64,000 nucleotides of DNA from Diploptera punctata (taxonomy: Eukaryota; Arthropoda; Insecta; Blattodea; Blaberidae), in contig JASPKZ010009849.1 in assembly GCA_030220185.1 (NCBI GenBank), forward strand, positions 62,001 through 126,000, given 5' to 3'. Below are positions 54,196 to 64,000 of the stretch, in pieces. The notes under the pieces were generated by a model. That model was given only the letters and a program-made list of their open reading frames with translations. It had not been told where the DNA came from and searched no databases. The number at the start of each line of letters is the position of its first letter. The first letter of the stretch is position 1. The position numbers and the translations under genes are program-made.

Positions 54196-54949
54196 CAAAT
54201 GTCACAAACATCTTGAAAATTGTGGGCTCTTCAGTTTCAAAACTTTTATCATCTACATTTTTTTTTGGCAACAGATAAAATGCTTTCGGCTCAACTGCAC
54301 TTCTACTTACGCTTGAATTTTCTGTTTATATGTTGTTAAAACTAGGCCTATAGCTCTTCTTCTGTATTTACCAATATTTTTTAATATTTTAAACTTTTTG
54401 AAACAATTTTAACAATTTATAAACATTATTAGACAATTTTCAAGTATTTATTTAAATACACAAATCACAATATCATGACACAGTTAGACAATATTGTGAT
54501 GCTAACTGCTATTTCACCATAGAGTATATTGCTTAGTCTGTGATTTTTCTTTTGCTGTTTTGGGTTATCACTGGTTGGATCGGAGTTTGGGAGCGATAAG
54601 TAAGTGTAACACCCATTTTAATAAACATTGGTAATTTTAATATTATTAACATATTTTTTAAACATAGATTTGGAGATTTTATTGCAAAGATTGGTCATTT
54701 AATTTCATAGCGACGTGTTGCCATCTAGCATAAGATTTTTGAACTTTAGTACAATATCGATAGTAATCGAGGATGATGTGGTTCGATGGTGGGTTATCGC
54801 TGGCTGTATAAACTCTGGCGCATGTGCACTGTTGTTCTTTAGGACTTTGAAAATATTTCACACAAGTTTAAGTGCAGTTTTTCCAATTCTTCTTTACTGG
54901 CCTTGCTTATCTTCTCTCCAGGAATTGCTTTTAATAATAATATCATTAA

Positions 54950-55205
54950 TTTTGACTTTTTATTATTAATTTAACACTTCCCACTGAAGGATAAATTATA
55001 TTTCAAGAGAAACATTTTGCCTAGACCGAGACTTGAACCCGGTACCTTGGCTTTTTGGGCCAAATGCTCTAACCAACTGATCTACCGAGGTGAGTTGCGA
55101 TCTAGATGCAAATTTCTCTCTTATATACGTTTGTAATTCCTTCGTGCAAATGCTTCTTAGTTAAGAAGACATTTGTTAGGAATTTAACACTACTTATAAA
55201 GTGAA
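54950..55205 (-). repeat. Single tRNA-like foldback arm F11
   Basis: Module 55019-55091 (-), GCCTCGG type, with the usual left flank (gacttttattattaatttaa cacttcccactgaagg) and arm body to 55200. A few extra bases in the D arm (CTAACCAACTGATC). Confidence 0.75.
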
Positions 55206-55519
55206 TCCTCTTCTTATGCTGCAAATTCTGCATTCAATGGTAGATAGCATTTATGCAGTCTGTTTTCATTTTATATACCATGATGATAAACTATTGTGTC
55301 CCAGAGCCAACGTAACACTCATTCTTATTAACACATTATATTATTATTATAGAGCATTTATAGCTCAGTCAGACTGCCCCACGGTGGCCTTGGACTGGGT
55401 AAGCATCTGTGCACCTTCTGCCAGAGTTGAACATGCACAGCCAGCAAGTCATTGTACGGAGCACTACCTACTCTGCTAAAATTACATCTTACTACTGTAC
55501 TAACTTACATTAGGCTTAT

Positions 55520-56160
55520 CCCTGCATCACAACAGATGTTGAAAGTGATGACCTTGAAGGCAAATATATTTCCTATATCTCCGAAAAACAATTCTGGTTT
55601 ACTCACAAAATTTTATGTTGACTGTTTGCCTTGTATTTTTCTCGTAATGTTGTCCTTCAATTCTTGTAATGTATGTGTATTTGATGCGTAAATTTTATTC
55701 TTTAACATTCCCCATAAAAAATAGCATTGCAATAGGTCAGGGAATGAGGTGGCTACAATCCTCAACACCAAACACATTTGGCAATTCATGCATAGAAATC
55801 ACAGCAGTGTGCGCTGTTGCTGAATCCTATTGAAACCAGCCACACAATTGTTCATTTCTTGTTAAGTGCAGAAAAAAATTATTTAAATTTAAAGGTACAT
55901 AAACGTGTGAATGAACTGTTGTGTTCAAAAAATATTGGACCCATAATTCTATGTACACTCACTACGTACCAAACCCCAACTTTTGCAGCATGATGACGAA
56001 CTTCATTGAATAATATGGGGATTTTGGTACGCCAGTATCTATTGTTTTGAGTAGAAATGTGACCATGAAGATGAAACCATGCTTCCTCAGTAAAGAAGGT
56101 TAAAAGTGGATCCACGTTGCCATATAAACAGACCACAAAAACCAATTGCAAAAATTACCA
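55520..56160 (-). pseudogene. DDE transposase relic (Tc1/mariner-related, DDE_3-like)
   Basis: The minus strand reads FFTEEAWFHLHGHISTQNNR, YWRTKIPILFNEVRHHAAKV, GVWYVVSVHRIMGPIFFEHN in one frame. In others it continues SMHELPNVFGVEDCSHLIP-like and LWGMLKNKIYASNTHTLQEL, then KDNITRKIQ. The first acidic residue (TEEAW) is present; the HTH and N-terminus are gone. Distinct from the mariner at 39.5 kb. Confidence 0.75.
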
Positions 56161-56296
56161 ATGACTTGCCAGTCATGTGTATGTGACTCTGGCGGAAGGC
56201 ACACCAGTAATCGGTCGGTCCTGAGCTACCATGGGGCGGTCTGGCCGAGCTCTGAATGCTCTGTATAATTATTATTATTGTTTTCTCTGTTTTAAG

Positions 56297-58250
56297 GACT
56301 GGGAAAAACTTGGAGAAGACTTTTATTATGGAAAGCAGTTTTATAGACGTACACCTCCTAGTTCTCCTCCTGACATCTGGTGTAGTTCATCAGGAAGCAG
56401 TGATGTTGATCAGACATTGCAGAAACATCATAAAGTTATAACAAAACTTGACTTTGATTCTTGTGTTAACCAAAACTCATGCAGTTTGCGTAAGTTTCGA
56501 GCTCGTGTAATTCGTAATGTTATTCAAAACGAATCAACTGTCAGTGTGATAGAATGTCCTGCAAAACAAATTACACAGGACTTATTAAATGATATTACAC
56601 AATTACATGACACAGAGGACAAATATAGTAAAAATAAACAGTACTACTACAGCAGAAGGAAATTATTTAAAAATGAATCTGAAGATGTAATACAAAATTC
56701 TTGTCATACTATTTCAACAAGATGTTTTTTATGGATGATACAGTAAACAAATCCCCAGTTATTGGTAACAAAAAAGCTTGCTTATTTGCGAATAATAATT
56801 TTCATGGCAAAGATTGCAGAGAAAAAGAAGGAAAACAGTACCATGTAGTGAACAGACACCTTTATCTCCAGTAATTGGTTCAAATAAGTTAAAACTGAAA
56901 CAAAACATATTTATTCAATTCCGAACATCATGAAATTTTAAAAGAAAGTAATGCCAGAGAAGACAGAACATTCCTAATTGATTCTCCTCAAGAAGTTGGT
57001 ACAACATCACCTGTTATTAAACTTAATAAAAAACAATGTAGAAAAAAAAGTGTAATGAATGCACGTAATTTGATAAAAGTAGGAAGTTTAGAAAAAAAAA
57101 TGAATTAGCTGCTATTAACAACAAGTGAGGATAAAGATAGGGATACAAATAATGATATTTCAAAAAGTTCATCTCCAATATTGGGATTAAGTGCTGATAA
57201 GAAACCAAAATAAAAAAAGAAAAAACTGATGATAAGAAAGCGAGAAATCTAAAACTTTGAGTAAAAATGAGAAATTAAGTGTGATTTAAAATTAGCAAAA
57301 CTGTGTAAAAATCTTTTTCCTGAAGACTGTCATAACATTTCTTACAAAGTTAACCATGAAGATAGATTAGATTATTTAAGTGGATTTAATGATATTAAAA
57401 GTAGTAGTGGATCACAAGAAAATATAAATAAAATAACACGTGATACTGATGAATTCTCTCGTGACTTTGTTATTGAATCTTCATTTATAACAGAAAATAT
57501 ATGTAGTAAAACAAATGTTGAAAGTGTAATAGAGAGAGTAAGCACAATCAAACTGTAGAAATTTATGATAATGATGAGTTATCTAATTTTATTATCGAGT
57601 CTTCAGTTAAAGTGGAAAATGTAGATATTGAAAACAAATGTTGGACATGAAATAGATAGCAAACACAATCAATCTGTAGGAATCTATGATGACAATGAGT
57701 TATCTAATAATTTTATTATTGAGTCTTCAGTTAGAATGGAAAATGTAGATTCTAAAATAAATGTTGGACATGAAATAGAAAGCAAACACAATCAGTCTCT
57801 AGAAATCTGTGAAAATGATGAGTTATCTAATAATTTTATTATTGAGTCTTCGGTTAGAATGGAAAATGTAGATACTGAATCAAATGTTGGACATGAAATG
57901 GTGAATAAACACAATCAAGCTGTAGAAATTTGTGATAATGATGAATTATCCAGTAATATTGTTACTGATTCATCATTTTTTATAAAAGATGTATATGGTA
58001 AAACAAGTGTTGGCAGTGAAATAGAGAATAAAAACAATCAGAAATGTATGATGATACAATACCAAAAACATCAAACAAGTGTGTATCAGATTCATTTGTA
58101 CAAAAAAGAATTGTGTCATTTAAAGCTGAGGATACAACTACAATGGATCAGTGCATTATTGAAGACAAAGATAATGATATTACTATGTTGAACGCAGAGC
58201 TAGAAATTGAAGTTATTTCATCTCAGGAAGTAGTTGAATGTAAACAGCAG
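56297..58250 (+). CDS. Large exon of an unrecognised repeat-containing protein (several frame breaks)
   Basis: Acceptor tctgttttaag and donor GTAAGTATG bound an exon of 1,954 bases. It opens with DWEKLGEDFYYGKQFYRRTP, PSSPPDIWCSSSGSSD, then HHKVITKLDFDSCVNQNSC. A middle part carries a recurring SPVIG/SPVIK/SPILG phrase before lysines (near 56755, 56865, 57010 and 57180), and then the 41-residue repeats (57514 on). It ends IVSFKAEDTTTMDQCIIEDK and LEIEVISSQEVVECKQQ. Frame changes, mostly in A or T runs, occur near 56720, 56840, 56925, 57100, 57230, 57545, 57630 and 58040. Acidic, serine-rich and low in hydrophobics, so probably disordered and nuclear; that is inference. I do not recognise the family. 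Confidence 0.6.
57514..58128 (+). repeat. Coding tandem repeat, five 123-base units
   Basis: Unit starts at 57514, 57637, 57760, 57883 and 58006, spaced exactly 123 bases (41 codons). The consensus phrase is NVGHEI-SKHNQ, then EI-DNDELSNNFIIESS and VRMENVDSK. Units 2-4 are close; units 1 and 5 are worn. A half unit precedes (DEFSRDFVIESSF, about 57445). Unit 1 keeps its length although its frame is broken by opposite indels. Confidence 0.88.
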
Positions 58251-58529
58251 GTAAGTATGCTTATAAAATATTTATTTTAAAACAAAATATACACTTTTTA
58301 CACCGGACCCATAGAACAATAATATGCAATTATTTTTACCTCTGATTACACTGGCCAACAAAATTTGAACTTTTTTATGTTACAAGGGAGAAAATGTGTG
58401 TTTCTAAATTCTTTTTTGTGCTGATTTCAAATATTTTGATGGAACTTTTCCATCACCCAGAGTTTTCGAGTAATCACATGAAAAACATTTTTCGTGTCTA
58501 TACGTTACAATTTATTATATCTTCTTTTA

Positions 58530-58675
58530 TAAGATTCATGATGTGTTCCATTGAGGTATTATTCAAAATTAATATAAAATTATGGAATATTCACCTGAAA
58601 GATCCGTCTCCTCAACTTAAGTTGACGGACCTTTCAGGTGAATATTCCATAATTTTATATTAATTTTTATTATAT
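58530..58675. repeat. Palindrome Q, copy 1
   Basis: caaaattaatataaaattat ggaatattcacctgaaag... mirrored around ctcaacttaagttga. Arms of about 60 bases. Head cttttataagattcatgatg. The same element lies at 62682-62922. Confidence 0.85.
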
Positions 58676-58679
58676 CTTA

Positions 58680-59105
58680 GCTGAAATTATATTTGCTCAC
58701 CCAAAATGTATGTGAATTGGATTTTTGGCTGTACTTCGCTTAAGGAATATCCCTCTTCAGGGTCCAGCAGTAGTCTGCTAACATATTTGGACACCATTTA
58801 CCCTGACAGCGCCTTTTCATTTACACAGGGTAATTATTTAACCTTAAAAGATTTACAATCTTTCACCTAATTCTCAATCATTCTTCTCTACTATTTGACT
58901 GTGGCTCTAGAAATTGTAAATGAAAGTAAACTTATGGACACATTCCATTTTTAAGTGTTTATACATGGTAACATTAATTAACAATGTCGTATTGTAATAA
59001 AAGCCAATCAAGCTGCAAGAGTAATTATATTTTCATGAAACCGTGTCATATATAGGTATTGGGTAGTTCCAGTACCTTACCATCCAAGGACAAAGTATTA
59101 AAAAT
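58680..59105. other. Nothing recognised
   Basis: AT-rich sequence downstream of palindrome Q. Possibly intron of the gene above if its next exon lies further on. Confidence 0.35.
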
Positions 59106-59109
59106 AATT

Positions 59110-59465
59110 TTTATTTTTAATCACATAATTGGTAGGAATCCACTGCTGTGATCTCAAGGTAGCATGCTGCCTTGTGACACAGTGGGTCCGAGTTTGATTC
59201 CTAGTCGGGACAGGCTCATGGGTGAGGTTTTTTTCGGGGTTTTTCCTCACCTGTAAGACAAATGTCATGAAGCTTAGGGCCCAACAGTCCCCAAAAATCA
59301 TCATCCTTCACCAGTGTGAAAAGCAATGGGAAGCTACCACAGCTATAATTCCCTATTAAAGCTGCAAAGCACAGCATGAAAATGCTATGATTGCAGTGAA
59401 AGACCTGCTCTCGTGCAGAATTACAATGGATGGAATTGATAGGAGAAAGTAACTGTTTGAGGTAT
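59110..59465 (+). mobile_element. tRNA-derived SINE, family D
   Basis: A worn tRNA-like head with B box GAGTTTGATTCCTAG near 59190, then gaggtttttttcggggtttt tcctcacctg, aaaaatcatcatccttcacc and aagacctgctctcgtgcaga. The 3' half recurs at 33715-33865. Confidence 0.75.
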
Positions 59466-59689
59466 TTAATCAAAGCTGTGAGTTATTTATTTTCACCTCA
59501 CCTCATTAGATAAAGAAGAAAATAACAAATTCTATAAATTTACATATCCTTTGACACACAACAATTTAAAAAATAATATATATTCAACAGTTTCAATATT
59601 AGACTTGGACCAAAAAATGATTCCAGTATCAAATAATTAAAACAAATAAAATGGAAGAACTCAATCCCAGAAAGAGATCACTACTTTAT

Positions 59690-60815
59690 ATAAAGAAGAA
59701 GAAGATGGAAAAATATATCTTTCTTTTGTTAATCCTTAATTGGAGGACTCAATTTCTTATGCCAACTTGTTTAAACATATTGGACTGCAGTGAAAACAAA
59801 CCATGCATAATCATAAGTTCTTAGCTTATTACCTATAGCATATTGTTGTATAATTTGACACAAATTAAAATATCTTCTTTTTTCTTCTTCTTCTTCATAA
59901 TTTGTAGGATTTCCATCCTGTTTATTTTCAAAATCACTCCTCGGAGGAAGATGTATTGGACATGCATCCATTGTCTCTCCATTTCTTGGCTGATCTTCCT
60001 CTTGTTCTTTTCCTGTCCATTGGTCTATCTTCTTTAGCTGTTTTTGCAAGTCGGTTGTCTTCTATTCTTTCTATATGACCTTTCCAATGTTTTCGTCTAT
60101 CTATAATAAATTTAGTTATGTCTTGAATATGACATTTGTCCCTATTTTTTGCATTGTGTATCTTATCAAATAATGTTTTCCCTGAATAGTTTTTAAGATC
60201 TTCATTTCACATGTGCTTATTATTTGTTTAGTTTTTTTGTGGTATCAGCCCTAGTTTCTGCTCCATATATGATAACTGGTCAAAGTATCGTTTTGTATAT
60301 GCGGATTTTGCTTTCTATTGACGTATGTTTGTTGCACCAGATTAATTCTTTCATATATCCTGATATTTGTGCTGCTTTATCAGCTTGTTTCTTTACTTCT
60401 TTTATTAAATTTTTAGTGTTTGTTATTAATGCACCTAAATAATTCAATTCTGATACTTTTTCTTTAATTTTTCTTTCCACTTCTAATTTGCATCTTACTG
60501 GTTCTTTTGATATTGTTAAGCATTTAGTCTTATTCTTATTAATTCAATATTGTATTTTCTGGCATTTATATTAAATTGATGTAAAGATCTTTGTAAATTA
60601 TCTTCAGATTCTGAAAGGAGAACGACATCATCTGCTTAACGTTTCAAGTGAAATCTAGTGTTACCCATTTTATAACTCAAACATGGTGGTATGTTTCCAA
60701 TAATTATATACATTATAATATTAAATAAGAATGGACTTAAAGAGTCACCTTGCCTGATGCCCTTTAATTTAAATATCTACTGATTCATTTTTCAATTACT
60801 TTATTAAAAATATTT
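59690..60815 (-). mobile_element. LINE fragment, family 3
   Basis: Minus strand: ADDVVLLSESEDNLQRSLHQ near 60630, KEKVSELNYLGALITNTKNL, IKEVKKQADKAAQISGYMKE, then a tail with DRRKHWKGHIERIEDNRLAK and KIDQWTGKEQEEDQPRNGET. Frames are interrupted. It abuts, head to head, the next fragment. Confidence 0.75.
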
Positions 60816-61545
60816 GAGACTTGAAAGCAACTGTAAATGATTTGGTATTAATAGCTCCAACAGAAACATATTTACAGTATTCTATACACAATTTTAATAT
60901 AATTGCAAAAAGATACAATATGGAAATCAATACAAAGAAAACTAAATTGATGGCCTTTTTTGGGAAATACCCTATACATAGCAAAATTGTTTTGGATGAT
61001 GAAATTTTAGAACAAGTAAATGAATTTAATTATTTGGGTTATAATTTAACATTTCAAGATGAAGCTGATATATCAAAGAAAATCACAAATTTTACAAAAA
61101 CAACGGGGATAATTAACAGTATAATGAAATCATCTTTAGTACAGAAGAACACAAGATTACGGCTTTGTAAGGTTCTCGCAAGACCAGTATTAAGATATGG
61201 TAGTGAAGCATGGAAGAGATGAAAGCAGAATAACAGCAAATGAGATGTGATTTATGCACTGTATAGCAGGCTACACAAAGTGGGACCATAAAAGAAATGA
61301 GGAAATTATTTAAGAGTTGGATGTAGAACCCATTCTTCACCATATACAAAACTACCAGAACAACTGGAAAACCCATCTTCAACGAATGCTGTCTCATAGA
61401 ATTCTAAAAGCCATACTTCGCTACTGCCCCCAAGGCAAAAGATCGCTGGGACGTCCAAAAAAGCGCTGGATGGAAAATACCTCTTTGAGACCGTAACAGG
61501 CTACACGGCCTAATACTTGCATGGATGATGATGATGATATTAAAA
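60816..61545 (+). mobile_element. LINE fragment, family 3
   Basis: LVLIAPTETYLQYSIHNF, NMEINTKKTKLMAFFGKYPI, HSKIVLDDEILEQVNEFNYL, then VLARPVLRYGSEAWKR. After frameshifts it has ELDVEPILHHIQNYQNNWKT and QGKRSLGRPKKRWMEN. The end has a (GATGAT) run near 61522-61535. Confidence 0.8.
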
Positions 61546-61795
61546 ATATTAAACAAACCATTGTATTTTATTGGATACAGTGCCAATTTAGGGGCTAATT
61601 AAATTGTATGATTTAAATGGCAGTTGCTATACCTCTTCCGAGCTAAATTCCAGTTTTATTTAATGTAAACAAACCAGATGTATGACTGTGTTTTTGTTGG
61701 TCGAATAATGGTTTCACCTCTAAGCATGTAAGAAAATTTGTTTCACTCTCTAACACTTGGAATAAAAATAATAAAAACATATTATCTAGTACATG

Positions 61796-62135
61796 TCTTG
61801 TAGCCGAGTGGTTAAGGCAGGAAGCCTTGGTGCAGAACTACGGGACTTGCGCTGGTTCGAGTCTCCATGGGGAAAGAAATTTTCTCATGGTATTTTGGCC
61901 GGTATGGGACCAGTGCCCACCCAGCATCGTGATGCTTTTGGGTAGCTACAATAAGTAGCGGCTCCAAGTTGAGAAAACCAGCTATAACGGCTGGGGGACT
62001 CGACATGCTGACCACATGTCACCCCTACACTGGCTGATTATCATCTACCTCTGTGGTTGACACATGTGGATGTGAGGCCAGCAGCCGGATGGTAGGCTAA
62101 GGGCCTTGTAGGCCTGTCGCGCCAGGAGTTTTTTA
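61796..62135 (+). mobile_element. tRNA-derived SINE, family L (copy 2)
   Basis: Head GTAGCCGAGTGGTTAAGGCA (A box) and CTGGTTCGAGTCTCC (B box), body with ggccggtatgggaccagtgc, tagctacaataagtagcggc and tgaccacatgtcacccctac. It ends near ctgtcgcgccaggag. Same family as 826-1140. Confidence 0.85.
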
Positions 62136-62309
62136 CATGTCTACATAAGTTATATGGGAGAATCTTAAAATATATCATTATAATTTTAATACATTAAGGG
62201 CCGCATGCAAATAAATTAGTCTCTACTCAAATTACTTCCAATCACTGGTGAGCTGACTTTCTGTGAGCAAGTGCAAAGATCAAATTAGCTACCCACTAAC
62301 CGGTCATGC

Positions 62310-62654
62310 ATGAAAGTCGTTTTCGTAATATTGGCAAGAAATTACCCAGAATTCTCAGCAATAAAACCACTTCCGTTATTTTCGTCTGCTAGAGGAAAGC
62401 ATTTACGCTTGCATCCTGCAAATAATACTGTATACAACGACGTCTGCATCGTGCAATATTACGCCGATTTTCCTGTTCTTCCAGTTGAATTCTTTGGTAG
62501 ACTCTATCAAATTCCTCTTCTCCGCATATACCGAAAACATGATCGAAGTCTTCAAGGTCCAACGTCTTGGATAAAGCAGCAAGGTTTCAAACTATATCGG
62601 TTCCCATCGGGTTGCTCACGATTCGTTTCTCTGCTAAGTCACCTCGCCAGGTAG
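62310..62654 (-). other. Possible minus-strand coding remnant
   Basis: The + strand is open for 114 codons, but the minus strand reads more like protein: LAALSKTLDLEDFDHVFGIC and EEEFDRVYQRIQLEEQENRR followed by a basic NIARCRRRCIQYYL, with stops on either side. The acidic then basic layout could be an N-terminal piece of a transposase-derived gene. Not assigned. Confidence 0.3.
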
Positions 62655-62681
62655 CTTAGGAATTTCAACAACTATTATCAC

Positions 62682-62922
62682 TTTTATAAGATTCATGATG
62701 TGCTCCGTTGAGGTATTATTCAAAATTAATATAAATTATGGAATATTTACCTGAAAGGTCCATCTCCTCAACTTAATTAATGATTAATTAAGTTGAGGAG
62801 ACGGACCTTTCAGGTGAATATTCCATAATTTTATATTAATTTTGAATTAATCATTAATTAAGTTGAGGAGACAGACCTTTCAGGTGAATATTCCATAATT
62901 TATATTAATTTTGAACTATTAT
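62682..62922. repeat. Palindrome Q, copy 2, with a third arm
   Basis: The same element as at 58530: left arm to ctcaacttaattaatg, right arm to ttatattaattttgaa, then a further direct copy of the right arm (62844-62920). Suggests slippage on the hairpin. Confidence 0.85.
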
Positions 62923-63890
62923 CACATGAACAGATTTTTGAGTACGCAAAAAGTATTTGGATGCAACTTTCTCAGCCGAGTACAGGCAGAGAACGACTTT
63001 TACAGTCTAATGTGTTTATAGATTCGAGCCTAAATAAATAAGCAATCCATTTATGAAAATAAAATTAACACTCGAACCAGGACTTGAACCTCAGATCTCT
63101 CATTCTATCTCATATGCATTAGTATGATACTGTTATACCATTTTAGCCTCCAATACGAATGAAAACAATTGTTTCCTCTTATGCAATTCTCGTTCATGGA
63201 AGCAATTAATTGTTTAATTCTTACGCATGCACAATACAGAATACATTAGAATTTCAATTGTTCCAAATGACAGATTCTCCTATACAATTTTTAAAGCATC
63301 AAAAAGGAAAATCTTCGAAAAGTAGAGAGAAACAATTATTTTGAATAATATTTTGTCATAAGTAAATAAGAAACTGAGGAAGTTCCTAATTAAAATTATT
63401 GGTACCTTGTATTCAGTCTTATTTTCCATAAACTACAATGTTTCCTAAGAACAGTGTTTCTATCAGTGACAGTTTCATAAACAATTCAGTCATGTGGTAG
63501 GTAAAAGTAGCACAACTCCTCCAATAGACGGAGTCGGTGAAGTAATATCTTATGCAAGTTGTTTACAATACAACTGGAACTTACCTCAGAATTGGTATAG
63601 AGTGAATTTTTAATTTTGGGTTTCAAAGTAAACCTCCATTTCTAATATCAGATTTTACTGATTTTTTTGAGAATACCTTCCTTATTTTATTTTATAGCAT
63701 ATACTGTGTTTCGTTGGAAAACATAAAAAAATTGTGACTGCTGGAGTAATTTTTTAAATTTTCTTTCAGGTGAGCTCCTATTCCTAATGGTCCAATTTTG
63801 CTAGTTAATTAACTTAACCTGTTTTTTTAATTGATTGCTATATATGTGAGGTTTGGTTCTGATAACAATAAAAATTGCAGCTGCTGGAGC
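62923..63890. other. Nothing recognised
   Basis: AT-rich. A lone B-box-like ggacttgaacctcagatctc stands at 63080-63100. No supported element. Confidence 0.35.
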
Positions 63891-63894
63891 ATTA

Positions 63895-64000
63895 TTATAT
63901 TATGATGGGAAGAACATGTGGCATGAATGAGGAATGAAAGAGGGGCATGGAAGCTTCTTGTAGGAAAACCAGAAGAAAAATGCCCAGTTGTTAGATGAAG
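63895..64000 (+). mobile_element. LINE 3' fragment, family 1, cut by the window end
   Basis: gaggaatgaaagaggggcat ggaagcttcttgtaggaaaa ccagaag encodes the HAWKLLVGKPEGKRPV tail in worn form. Confidence 0.65.

Noticed and set aside
62310..62654. Plus-strand 114-codon frame as a gene
   Set aside because: The plus-strand translation has no gene-like features; the minus strand looks more protein-like, so at most a remnant is noted.

Overview
The window looks like nuclear DNA of an arthropod, most likely an insect with a large, transposon-rich genome. The evidence is AT-rich sequence, spliced metazoan genes with kilobase introns, Penelope-like, LINE, mariner and piggyBac elements, and several tRNA-derived SINE families. 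I see nothing bacterial, viral or organellar. A hemimetabolous insect is my guess from intron size and repeat style; the sequence does not prove it.

Host genes. (1) The last four coding exons of splicing factor SF3B1 lie on the + strand (1679-1855, 7772-8044, 16793-17009, 18357-18515). Phases fit and the C-terminus is intact, but the first exon carries one extra A that breaks frame. (2) All four coding exons of the spliceosomal cyclophilin PPIH lie on the - strand (51883-51966, 51498-51674, 45224-45322, 41873-42066). Its last two exons hold about eight small indels and no nonsense substitutions, which looks like consensus error more than decay. (3) A long exon of an unrecognised + strand gene (56297-58250) encodes 41-residue tandem repeats. 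(4) A possible two-exon unrecognised gene lies at 35032-36309. SF3B1 and PPIH, both spliceosome parts, are convergent across about 23 kb.

Most of the rest is mobile DNA. Penelope-like elements (PLEs), with GIY-YIG endonuclease and RT pieces, recur at 2.0-3.2, 8.1-8.9, 9.3-9.7, 12.5-12.9, 20.5-22.3, 23.2, 27.6-28.7 and 32.0-32.6 kb. Where their 3' ends are readable, the ORF end overlaps a hammerhead-ribozyme-like motif just before a TATGAGGTGAG-type terminus. The same motif sits at the apex of many short palindromes with CACCTCATA...TATGAGGTG arms. These are best read as internally deleted PLE derivatives, comparable to the retrozymes known from animals. A second palindromic class carries two tRNA-like modules, head to head and pointing outward; it forms arrays at 13.6-15.2, 19.3-20.1, 23.5-24.4 and 42.7-44.1 kb. 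LINE fragments (at least three families), a mariner with a lost catalytic Asp, a piggyBac remnant in a TTAA site and another DDE transposase relic fill most of the remaining space.

Region by region: 1-18.5 kb is the SF3B1 3' part with repeat-packed introns; 18.5-41.9 kb is intergenic, with LINE, PLE dimer, tRNA arrays, piggyBac, SINEs and the mariner; 41.9-52 kb is PPIH, with LINE and tRNA repeats in its introns; 52-64 kb is the unrecognised repeat-protein gene plus transposon relics, SINEs and two related palindromes.
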